From NCBI GenBank assembly GCA_037178675.1, contig JAYMGJ010000655.1:1-17237 (forward strand): DNA of 17,237 nt, written 5' to 3'. Positions 8,641-16,303 of the stretch are shown here, piece by piece. Position numbers and translations under genes: made by a program. Source of the stretch: Scleroderma bovista. Its lineage: Eukaryota > Basidiomycota > Agaricomycetes > Boletales > Sclerodermataceae. The first letter of the stretch is position 1; each line of letters opens with the position of its first letter. Below the pieces are notes generated by a model that was given only the letters and a program-made list of their open reading frames with translations, ran no database searches and was not told the origin of the DNA.

Positions 8641-9240
8641 ATACAGCTAATGGTCTGGCTGGTCTGGCTAATCTTAATAGTCTAATTGGTCTGACTGGTC
8701 TGAGTCTCTGAATTGTCTGGGCAGTCTTACTGATGTGACTTGTCTGGGTGGCCTGACTGGTCTGGTTGGTCAGGATTGTCTTAACTGTCTGACCAACTTA
8801 CTATCTAAGGGGTCTGACAGGTCTGACAGTCTGGGTGATCTGATTGGGCTGGGTGGTCTGGATGGTCTAGACTGTCTTGACTGTCTGACTGACTTACAAT
8901 CTGGGTGGCCTGACAGGTCTGACATGTCTGAATGGTCTTCACTGGCTGACTGACTTATGATCTGGGTGGTCTGACAGGTCTGACAGGTCTGGATGGTCTT
9001 AACTGACTGACTGACTTACTGCCTGAGTGGTCTGAGTGGTCTGAGTGGTCTGGATTGTCTTAACTCTCTGACTGACTTACTGTCTGGGTGCTCTGACTGG
9101 TCTGGAGTGGTCTGGACTGTCTGACTGGTCTGGTGGTCTGGCCATCTGGTTTCAGACACCCTGGTCTGATGGTCTGGAATGGCTTGACTGACTTATCTGA
9201 CTTATCCATCTTAACTATCTGATTCCAGACAATCCAGACA
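8641..9240 (+). repeat. Right array of GTCTG/GGTCTGAC repeats
   Basis: Imperfect tandem repeats of GGTCTGACTGGTCTG type, with a longer unit containing CTGACTGACTTACTGTCTGGG. This is the reverse complement of the CCAGACAGTAAGTCAGTCAG core of the left array. Together the two form the outer arms of the 4.2-kb palindromic element. Confidence 0.85.
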
Positions 9241-9270
9241 CTGTAAGAGAGTTAAGACCAATTGTCACCT

Positions 9271-9687
9271 TGCTGATGTGGATCTCCTCCCCCTTGCTGC
9301 TAGCATTACCTGTATTACATTAGTTAGTGTCAACAGTTGTGGAATAGACAACTTACCTCCTTCTCCCAAGTCTACTGCGTGATCAGAGTCCGGGATGAAG
9401 TCAAACAGTTTTTCATGGAAGTCCTCCACTACATCCTCTGGGCTGACCTCCCTGCCCCAGATGGGCTGCAACAACTCCTCTGGAGTTTCGACAGTTTCAA
9501 TAACTTCCTCTTCCTCCTGGTCCTGGGGATGGCAGTTCTGGTGGGTGACTCTGAGTTCTTCCAACTTATCCTGCCTGTAAGCTTGGCAGCAGACAGATAA
9601 CCCCAAGTGGACCCTCAAGCCTCTGCCTGTCCTCAAGGTTTTCTTGCAATTAAGACAGGTATGGGATTGCTGGTGATCACGAGGCAT
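9271..9687 (-). pseudogene. Plavaka transposase, N-terminal zinc-finger exon(s)
   Basis: Minus strand, starting at ATG 9687. Near the start is a C-x2-C-x12-H-x5-C finger (CLNCKKTLRTGRGLRVHLGL, then SVCC), like the C2H2-type finger that opens Plavaka proteins, followed by an acidic linker (DQEEEEVIETVETPEELLQP). A good 47-nt intron spans 9356-9310 (GTAAGT donor, CTAAC branch site, ACAG acceptor). After splicing, the frame reads GNASSKGEEIHISK and reaches the palindromic element at about 9270. If not spliced, it stops shortly after. Only about 35 bp separate this ATG from the candidate transposon end at 9722. Confidence 0.7.
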
Positions 9688-10425
9688 GGCTGGAGATGTT
9701 AGACTCTATGTCACCTATAGTGAAAAATTGCTCAGTTTGTCGCATGCTAAGCAAGTTGTTTGGTACACATAATGACCATTTCAGTCATTTATGGTACATT
9801 GCAAGATGCAATTAAAAAATGCAACAAAGGTCAACAAAGCATGAGTTCGGTACACAAGAGGTGATGTTGACAATGTACACAATGCACAGACCGGTGTCAC
9901 GCACCAAAAAGGTTTGGTATGGTGAAAATGGAAGATAACACTTATATTGAATGATCCTTATGTGAAGGATAAGCATGATGGACCCTCATCATAGCCATCT
10001 ATTGCACAAGAAGACTATCCTGATGCAAGAGATGAATGCCGATGCTGACAGTCATCCCTCACACAAGAACCACCAAGAAGCTGAAGAAACTGAAGGAATA
10101 ACATCAATTATTGTATGAGAAAGGAATGCACACATCTGCAGTCCAACTCCCATACCAGAACAATCAAAGAAGCCGAAGAATTAATAGAGAAATGAAGGAG
10201 AAAGAGAAGAAATGATTTTTAGCACCCAAATGTCATTTTTAGGCACCCAGTGCCGGCATTCCGATATTTTGAATAGCTCCATTGTTTCTGAAGCTATCAG
10301 GCATGTGACTATACCGTCAGAGAGCCTAGAACGTGTCTATCTGCCTGTCAAGTTCCGATGCAAATCTGTTCATTTCCCACAGAGATATTCCGCCCACAAT
10401 CCAGACATTCACTTCATCGCTCACT

Positions 10426-10578
10426 ATGGAGTCCGTATTTTCTCTGGATCATTTCTCCGCTATTGCTGCAGATCTCCACTATGTCCTGCTCTTAGGACAG
10501 CCTCTCCCAGAGTTCCTGTGCACTGCCTGGCACATATCTTCCCAGCCTGCTCCCTCAGTCCCTCTCGTTCTCGGTTAG
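10426..10578 (+). pseudogene. Short ORF in solo-LTR-like copy 1, truncated
   Basis: It starts MESVFSLDHFSAIAADLHYV and is cut by TAG at 10576-10578. The matching frame in copy 2 (15965-16303) stays open for 112 codons. Function unknown. Confidence 0.3.
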
Positions 10579-10712
10579 CGCGTTCTCCTTGTCAGTCCTG
10601 CATCAAGGACATACTTTGGTCATCTTAGGTCTATTGTCAAGCTTGAAAAGTCTTCTCTGGTCATCTCTGTGTCCCCTGAGCCCTCAGCCTATGGTCCCTT
10701 CCTCCCAGATAC

Positions 10713-11213
10713 TTGCCATGTCCATCTTCCTCTGTCGTTCATCTCACTTCCCTGGATGCGTCGAATTCAGTACTCTATCCACTTCCCTACTTTCAGACAA
10801 CGTCCCCCAGCACCATGACAGTTATTCCCCCACTTTATAGTGCTATTGGGAAGAAGAACCCTCTCTTGTTCTTTCCCAGAAGAGAGCTCGTCAAGGGAGC
10901 CCATGGTTGCACTTCAGCGGCGCTAGAACACATGCACTATACCTTAGTGTATGCTGACCCCCCAAAAGACCTCTGGACCCCTGGTACCCTTCTTGTGGCT
11001 GTTTTGTCTCAGATCAATCCCCCTATTAATCTCAGATCTTCCCCATTGTTGTCCCATCAAATTCCTGATGGTACACAGCCCCCCATCAAACTTCTTAGGC
11101 TGTGCATCAATGACTCCTTCTGCTGTGCAGTGACTCAACCCTTGCTTACTGAAGCTCTCTTGTCATCAGTATTACTCTATCCCTTTCGCATTTTTGGTAT
11201 ATTACTCAGCTGA
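10713..11213 (+). CDS. Conserved uncharacterised 166-codon ORF in LTR-like copy 1
   Basis: A 166-codon frame from MPCPSSSVVHLTSLDASNS to FRIFGILLS. The second repeat copy keeps the same frame open at exactly the same length with only about seven residue differences. The middle (KKNPLLFFPRRELVKGAHGC) looks protein-like, but the N- and C-terminal parts are rich in Ser, Pro and Leu, and no domain is recognised. It lies in the U3-like part, upstream of the TATA box. It may be a real LTR-borne gene or simply a frame surviving because the copies are young. Confidence 0.3.
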   Translation: MPCPSSSVVHLTSLDASNSVLYPLPYFQTTSPSTMTVIPPLYSAIGKKNPLLFFPRRELVKGAHGCTSAALEHMHYTLVYADPPKDLWTPGTLLVAVLSQINPPINLRSSPLLSHQIPDGTQPPIKLLRLCINDSFCCAVTQPLLTEALLSSVLLYPFRIFGILLS

Positions 11214-11400
11214 TGACTCACTCCCTTACCAATCAATCTTGTCATGCAGCTTACTCATTCCTTTACTCAGCAGCTTATTCATGCTCCCTATGCTTACTCA
11301 TTCCTGCTTATCCCTTGCTTACTGATCGCTTACAAACCCCTTACAAAGCTCTTACCAATCCCTTACCAATCCTTGACAAATTCTGCTTACTCCCTTCTCT
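11208..11400 (+). promoter_or_regulatory. Cluster of CTTAC motifs upstream of the TATA box (copy 1)
   Basis: CTTACT, CTTACA or CTTACC recurs more than ten times in about 190 bp ending some 30 bp before the TATA box, with longer echoes such as GCTTACTCATTCC. The pattern is shared by copy 2 (15316-15515). Possible activator binding sites of the LTR; inference only. Confidence 0.4.
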
Positions 11401-11431
11401 TTTTGTACTTTAATGCTGTGCCCCCCCCATG

Positions 11432-11457
11432 TATTTAAACCCCTGGGCTCAGCCCAG
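11432..11457 (+). promoter_or_regulatory. Core promoter: TATTTAAA and 15-bp palindrome (copy 1)
   Basis: TATTTAAA at 11432-11439 is followed four bases later by the perfect palindrome CTGGGCTCAGCCCAG (11443-11457, odd centre). Both are kept in copy 2. Transcription would start about 30 bp downstream of the TATA box, toward the right end. Confidence 0.55.
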
Positions 11458-11999
11458 TGAGAAGAGACCCAATTGCACAAAATTATCCCTCTCTCAGACT
11501 CTCTCAATCAGTATCCCTTCAGTCCTTGAGTCCTTGTAGGCTTCAGTGAAGGGCTCAATATTGTCAAGTTTATCCAAGTTATTCAAGATCTATTCTTTTT
11601 ACTAGGCTCAAGCAGAGTCTAGGCTTCATACCAGTCAATCTTCCTTGCCTCTGGACATCAGAGGCATCTCTGCCTCTTTGCTGCACCAACCTCTAGGTGT
11701 AGTATCACTACTTCAGTCTCTGTCAGCCCAATCCCTGCTTTGACACTTCCTAGGCTTTAGGAAGAGTCCAGACCCCTATCACCATTGTCATCTATTGCTC
11801 CTGTACCCCAGGAGTATCCTGCATCATCATCTGCATCACCCTGTTGGTGTAGATCCCCTTCCCCCCTCCTCAGCACATCCTCTCTGGACACCATGGAGGT
11901 AAACCACCACTTGCACATTTTTGTAGTCCTTTGTTGGTGTTGTGTTTGGGTTATTACTCTGACCCAAATCCACACTTTGACTCACACTGGATACCACCT

Positions 12000-12425
12000 T
12001 CAATCAACATCTCTCAGAGACCTCTTCTTTGACTGAGAAGGTCCCACCCTCTTCCCAAGCACCAGTGTCTCCAAATTCGCTTTCTTCAGCAGGCCCATAA
12101 ACTTGTTGTGTGCAATCTTGATTTCTCCTTTGGATGGCACACCATCCATCACAGGGTCAATCCCATCCCTCATTTCCTTGATGATATTGATGATATCCTT
12201 GTACATCATGGGTTTGGGGGCCAAGTACTGTTCCTTAACATCTGCTGCCTTGCTTCTATCTGGCTTCCAAACAAAAAGCTTCGTGAGTTTAATGAACCCT
12301 TCCTTGACTGACTTATGCTTTGAGAAATAGGGGCTCAAGTAATCAGCAAAACAAATATCTTCTCTCAAAATCATGGACTTGGACCATGTGACGTCACTGA
12401 CTGATTGAGTGTGGAGTCCAGGGTG
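12000..12425 (-). CDS. C-terminal fragment of an unrecognised protein gene
   Basis: Minus strand, open from 12425 (where the gypsy LTR begins) to TGA at 12000-12002, over 140 codons. Contains DVTWSKSMILREDICFADYL, GFIKLTKLFVWKPDRSKAAD, MMYKDIINIIKEMRDGIDPV, and ends RVGPSQSKKRSLRDVD. The composition is that of a real, Lys-rich, soluble protein, and the frame has no internal stop. The gypsy element truncates the upstream part; the 2.1-kb repeat inserted about 10 bp beyond the stop codon. The 124-codon version from the ATG at 12374 is only a convenience start. I do not recognise the family; it may be host-derived or part of another transposon. Confidence 0.5.
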   Translation of the reverse strand, partial: HPGLHTQSVSDVTWSKSMILREDICFADYLSPYFSKHKSVKEGFIKLTKLFVWKPDRSKAADVKEQYLAPKPMMYKDIINIIKEMRDGIDPVMDGVPSKGEIKIAHNKFMGLLKKANLETLVLGKRVGPSQSKKRSLRDVD

Positions 12426-12690
12426 TTGTTACGACCATGTCCAACTCCGGATCATATCCGGTTGCTCCGGTCACATCACAGCCCTACAGCTCAACTCCGG
12501 TCGTTCTCACATACTCTGGTCACGGTCACGCAGATATGCTTCCGCTACCTACGACCCTTGGTCTAGTCTGCTTCCAGTCCTTACCACACTTCCCCGTCTA
12601 CCCTGCCTGTTCGTGAGTTCTCCGTGAACTCGATATATACTGGACCTTGTAGTATTTTCACCGGACCTGACCTAGTCCTAACTCCAGTCT

Positions 12691-13512
12691 TCCCTTGTCC
12701 GCTATTAGGTTGTTTACTTGTCACCGTATGTACTCGACCCTAGTTTCTACTTAGTATAAGTATGTCATATCCATACTTTTCCAGTCGCAACTCCGGTCTA
12801 ACCATGGCCCGCCTGACCTCTCCTTAGGCATAGATGCAACTCCGGATCTAGTCCGGCCATCTCCAGCCCTATAGCTGCACTCCAGCTCAACTCCGGTCAC
12901 TACATCCATCTCCACCTCAGGACTAACCCCTGTCTCCCTACAGACAGATCCGCGGTCTAACTCCTCCGTGTCAGACCTGTACCTACCACTAGTCGCTACT
13001 CCGGTTTCAGTCCGGCCACTCCCTTAGCCTTGTCTGCGATGTAGCCCAACTCCGGCTGGTACATCCAACTCTGGCTCAGTTCTGCTCCTGCTCCTGCTCC
13101 ACTTCCTCTGTCAGGTCCACCAAAGGCTTAGGACATTTCCATGTCCAACTCCGGACCTTCCTCCGGCTACTCTGCCCTTCCTCCACCTGTGCACTCCCTC
13201 CGCTCTTGCACTTCCTCCAGTCCCACTTCCTCCGGTCCTGGACATCGCTCTGGACTTAACATTAGTTAAGTCCACCTCCAACCCTTACCTGTCCTCTTCC
13301 GACCTAGTTCCCTTTACTTCACTGTCCCTGCTTTTCCTCCGTCGTCCCTGTATCTCTAGTTCCCCGTGTCTGCTCCCGCTCCGGTTTATTTTCCTGTACC
13401 TGCTTTATTTTCCTGTCCATTTCTGCTCTGTCCCTTGTCCCAACTAAGGTGTTTACTTGTCACCGTATATACTCACCCTAGTTCTCATTTACTATATAAA
13501 CTACTATACTCC
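12691..13512 (+). repeat. Direct repeat of about 80 bp inside the gypsy LTR
   Basis: 12691-12772 and 13431-13512 share TCCCTTGTCC, GTTTACTTGTCACCGTAT, ACTC, ACCCTAGTT and a TATA-like segment at the same spacing, 740 bp apart. The sequence around them is not obviously duplicated, so this is a local repeat rather than a tandem LTR. Confidence 0.65.
13493..13500 (+). promoter_or_regulatory. Candidate TATA box of the gypsy LTR
   Basis: TATATAAA within the second copy of the 80-bp repeat. The equivalent place in the first copy reads TAGTATAAG, a weaker match. The second copy is therefore the better core promoter. Confidence 0.45.
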
Positions 13513-13989
13513 GGCCTAGTAGTTTCCTTAGATCAAATCTCAACTAAGATACTCCCCACTCTGTACTACCCACCATGCTCTCCTAATCCCATCTTGTTCT
13601 CCTGAACTCCGGCCAACTCTGGCCTCCGTCCTATCTCGTCCCCTTGGTCCTATGTCCGATCCTAGCAAGTCTCCTACTTGCACGAGGGCAAAAGCCACCT
13701 CTGTCCCAGACTCAACGCTAGACCTCTCAGGACTTATCCCACCTCTGGGATGTCCTTCGCTCCGGACAAGCTGCGCTCAACTCCGGACCACTTTCCCGCG
13801 GTCCGGACTTACTCCGCAAAAACCCAGACTTACTCCCTGTGCTTCTCTAGTGCCCGGACTTTGTTCGTTTGACCCGGACTTGACTCTCCGCACTAACTAG
13901 CACCTACTAGTGTCTGGACTTACCTCCTCATTAGTTCCCTGCACCTCTGGACCTCCTAGTAAGATCGTTGAGGAGAACCGGTCTTGACA

Positions 13990-14736
13990 CTCCCGTCATC
14001 TACTGGCTTTACTGCCATCCTGGTCATAGTAGACTGGCTTTCTAAACAAGCCATCTTCATCCCTACTCATGACACCATCACTAGCCTGGAGCTCGCAAAA
14101 CTCTTCTTGCTCCACGTATTCTCCAAGCACGGTGTTCCTGCCCATGTCACATTGGATTGTGGTACAGAGTTTGTCTCTCACTTCTTCTGGTCACTTGGAA
14201 AGGCCCTCGACATGCGCCTCCACTTCACCTCCGGTTACCACCCGGAGGGCGATGGCCAGACAGAGCGGTCTAACCAGATGCTGGAACAGTATCTCTGGAT
14301 CTACTGCAACTACCAGCAGGACAACTGGGTGGACCTACTCCCACTGGCAGAGTTCGCTTACAACAACACACCTAGTGCTACCACCAGAGTTTCACCTTTC
14401 TTTGCTAATAAGGGCTATCACCCTAACATCTCTGTCTACCCAGAATGTGACATGACCTCCGCTAGGGCTCGTGATTACGCAGTCGACCTCAAGTCGTTAC
14501 ACCAATACCTTCATGAAGAGATGGCCAACGTGCAACTTTGCTACCAAGGTCTGGCTGATGGCAAAGGTACTCTGGCTCTGGACTTCAAGGTTGGTGATCA
14601 AGTATACGTGAAAGCCAAGTACTTCCGGTCGACTCGACCATCCAAAAAGCTATCAGAGAAGAACCTGGGGCCCTACACTATCATCGCGCAAGTAGGCTCC
14701 CTCTCTTTTACACTCCACCTTCCAGATTCCATGCGC
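13990..14736 (+). pseudogene. Ty3/gypsy (chromovirus) integrase, catalytic core, 5'-truncated
   Basis: 249 stop-free codons, from LPSSTGFTAILVIVDWLSK to FTLHLPDSMR. The DD35E triad is complete: Asp15 (IVDWLSK), Asp56 (VTLDCGTEF) and Glu92 (GDGQTERSNQ), with 35 residues between the last two. The usual Arg after Asp56 is Cys. After the core come LAEFAYNNTPSATT, FFANKGYHPN and the GPY/F-type segment KKLSEKNLGPYTIIAQVG. Missing upstream: gag, protease, reverse transcriptase, RNase H and the integrase zinc-binding domain. The coding starts at the very base after the LTR, so the element is deleted internally. Downstream it is cut by the 2.1-kb repeat and resumes in frame at 16840. Confidence 0.9.
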
Positions 14737-15272
14737 TGTGAGTCAAAGTGTGGATTTGGGTCGGAGTAATAACCCAAACACAACACCAACAAAGGACTAC
14801 AAAAATGTGCAAGTGGTGGTTTACCTCCATGGTGTCCAGAGAGGATGTGCTGAGGAGGGGGGAAGAGGATCTACACCAACAGGGTGATGCAGACAATGAT
14901 GCAGGATACTCCTGGGGTACAGGAGTAATAGAAGACAAAGGGGATAGGGGTCTGGACTCTTCCTAAAGCCTAGGAAGTGTCAAAGCGGGGATTGGGTTGA
15001 CTGAGGCTGAAACAGCAATACTACACCTAGAGATTGGTGCAGCAAGGGGACAAGGGGGCTCCTGACGTCCAGAAGCAATGAGAGGTGAAGGATTGACTGG
15101 CTAGACTCCGCTTGAGCCTAGAGAAATACTTGGACTTGAATGGATTGAATAAACTTGAGATATTAGAGCCTTTAGACCTTCACTGAAGCCTACAAGACTC
15201 AAAGAACTGAGGGGATACTGACTGAGAGAGTCTGAGAGAGGGATAATTTTGTGCCAATTGGGTCTTTTTTTA

Positions 15273-15298
15273 CTGGGCTGAGCCCAGGGGTTTAAATA
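15273..15298 (-). promoter_or_regulatory. Core promoter: TATTTAAA and 15-bp palindrome (copy 2)
   Basis: TATTTAAA on the minus strand (15298-15291) and CTGGGCTCAGCCCAG (15287-15273), with the same spacing as copy 1. Upstream, 15316-15515 carries the GTAAG/CTTAC motif cluster. Confidence 0.55.
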
Positions 15299-15515
15299 CA
15301 TGGGGGGGCACAGCATTAAAGTACAAAAAGAGAAGGGAGTAAGCAGAATTTGTCAAGGATTGGTAAGGGATTGGTAAGAGCTTTGTAAGGGGTTTGTAAG
15401 CAATCAGTAAGCAAGGGATAAGCAGGAATGAGTAAGCATAGGGAGCATGAATAAGCTGCTGAGTAAAGGAATGAGTAAGCTGCATGACAAGATTGATTGG
15501 TAAGGGAGTGAGTCA

Positions 15516-16016
15516 TCAGCTGAGTAATATACCAAAAATGCGAAAGGGATAGAGTAATACTGATGACAAGAGAGCATCAGTAAGCAAGGGATGAGTCACT
15601 GCACAGCAGAAGGAGTCATTGATGCACAGCCTAAGAAGTTTGATGGGGGGCTGTGTACCATCAGGAATTTGATGGGACAACAATGGGGAAGATCTGAGAT
15701 TAATAGGGGAATTGATCCGAGACAAAACAGCCACAAGAAGGGTACCAGGGGTCCAGAGGTCTTTTGGGGGGTCAGCATACACTAAGGTATAGTGCATGTG
15801 TTCTAGCGCTGCTGAAGTGCAACCATGGGCTCCCTTGATGAGCTCTCTTCTGGGAAAGAACAAGAGAGGGTTCTTCTTCCCAATAGCACTATAAAGTGGG
15901 GGAATAACTGTCATGGTGCTGGGGGACGTTGTCTGAAAGTAGGGAAGTGGATAGAGTACTGAATTCAACGCATCCAGGGAAGTGAGACGAACGACAGAGG
16001 AAGATGGACATGGCAA
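15516..16016 (-). CDS. Conserved uncharacterised 166-codon ORF in LTR-like copy 2
   Basis: Counterpart of 10713-11213, the same length, with about seven substitutions (for example His to Arg near residue 10 and Ser to Leu near residue 17) and no stop or frameshift. It overlaps the end of the 112-codon ORF in another frame. No domain recognised. Confidence 0.3.
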   Translation of the reverse strand: MPCPSSSVVRLTSLDALNSVLYPLPYFQTTSPSTMTVIPPLYSAIGKKNPLLFFPRRELIKGAHGCTSAALEHMHYTLVYADPPKDLWTPGTLLVAVLSRINSPINLRSSPLLSHQIPDGTQPPIKLLRLCINDSFCCAVTHPLLTDALLSSVLLYPFRIFGILLS

Positions 16017-16303
16017 GTATCTGGGAGGAAGGGACCATAGGCTGAGGGCTCAGGGGACACAGAGACGACCAGAGAAGACTTCTCAAGCTTGACAATAGAC
16101 CTAAGATGACCAAAGTACATCCTTGACGCAGGACTGACGAGGAGAACGCACTGACCGAGAACAAGAGGGACTGAGGGAGCAGGCTGGGAAGATATGTGCC
16201 AGGCAGTGCACGGGAACTCTGGGAGAGGCTGTCCTAAGAGCAGGACATAGTGGAGATCTGCAGCAATAGCGGAGAAATGATCCAGAGAAAATACGGACTC
16301 CAT
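15965..16303 (-). CDS. Uncharacterised 112-codon ORF in LTR-like copy 2
   Basis: Starts MESVFSLDHFSAIAADLHYV and ends FVSLPWMR. It is intact here but stopped early in copy 1 (TAG at 10576). It overlaps the 166-codon ORF by about 50 bases. Hydrophobic and Ser/Pro-rich; no known family. Chance is quite possible. Confidence 0.25.
   Translation of the reverse strand: MESVFSLDHFSAIAADLHYVLLLGQPLPEFPCTAWHISSQPAPSVPLVLGQCVLLVSPASRMYFGHLRSIVKLEKSSLVVSVSPEPSAYGPFLPDTCHVHLPLSFVSLPWMR

Larger units (their letters stand above)
5104..9270. mobile_element. 4.2-kb palindromic repeat element, unclassified
   Basis: It is bounded by AGGTGACAATT (5104-5114) and AATTGTCACCT (9260-9270), an 11-bp inverted repeat. 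From the outside in: CAGAC-type array (5136-6560) against GTCTG-type array (8641-9240); AT-rich spacers (6565-7084 and 8521-8640) with faint shared order; GTCGTT/GGTGGT array (7085-7735) against its complement type ACGACC (7855-8520); and a hairpin at 7767-7844 as the centre. The left half is about 1.2 kb longer than the right. It separates the Plavaka zinc-finger exon from the rest of that transposase, so it is most simply an insertion. No clean target duplication is visible. No believable coding sequence: long frames inside are low-complexity by-products of the repeats. Transposon class unknown. Confidence 0.6.
1751..9722 (-). mobile_element. Decayed Plavaka (CACTA-like) DNA transposon, with three nested insertions
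   Basis: Four blocks of Plavaka transposase homology lie in consistent minus-strand order between 9687 and 1809, separated only by three insertions. Candidate ends are CACTATATGTCAC at 1751 and its inverted partner, which reads CACTATAGGTGAC from 9722 on the minus strand; 11 of 13 bases agree. No matching target duplication is seen (TGG against AAA), and CACTAT also occurs at 1723 and 1742, so the exact ends are uncertain. Plavaka elements are cut-and-paste transposons abundant in Agaricomycetes. This copy is inactive: it carries insertions, in-frame stops, frameshifts and an apparent internal deletion near 5020. Confidence 0.6.
9895..11986 (+). mobile_element. Solo-LTR-like repeat, copy 1 (2,092 bp)
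   Basis: It begins TGTCACGCACC, ends GACTCACA (TG...CA) and is flanked by CCGG (9891-9894) and CTGG (11987-11990), a 4-bp target duplication differing by one C/T at a CpG. A near-identical copy lies in reverse orientation at 14737-16835. A TATA box (11432) sits about 555 bp from the right end, giving a U3-R-U5-like layout in the plus direction. No primer-binding site or polymerase genes accompany it, so it reads as a solo LTR of an unidentified element. The TG/CA ends, TATA box and short duplication argue for an LTR, but a DNA element with tiny inverted ends is not excluded. The flank 9723-9890 holds nothing I recognise. Confidence 0.65.
12427..13989 (+). mobile_element. Gypsy LTR, about 1.56 kb, TCCGG-rich
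   Basis: It begins TGTTACGACC and ends GGTCTTGACA (TG...CA) directly before integrase codons. The plus strand is pyrimidine-rich, with about 20 copies of TCCGG, often as AACTCCGG (for example near 12443, 12493, 12789 and 12892). It holds two related promoter-like segments and no convincing gene; the frames at 13366-13605 and 13652-13900 are by-products of the composition. The 3' LTR would lie beyond the window, so the LTR call rests on ends, promoter and position. Confidence 0.55.

Noticed and set aside
5136..9240. CRISPR-like array
   Set aside because: Units are imperfect, vary from about 50 to 80 bp, and have no constant repeat with unique spacers; the organism is a fungus.
11213..11438. 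Short frames with repeated Leu/Ile/Pro/Tyr
   Set aside because: Translations of the CTTAC motif cluster upstream of the LTR-like promoter.
14069..14455. 128-codon Ser/Thr-rich frame
   Set aside because: Out-of-frame shadow of the integrase.
13984..14769. Reading the integrase frame on into the inserted repeat (ending CESKCGFGSE)
   Set aside because: The last codons come from the inserted repeat; the true continuation is at 16840.
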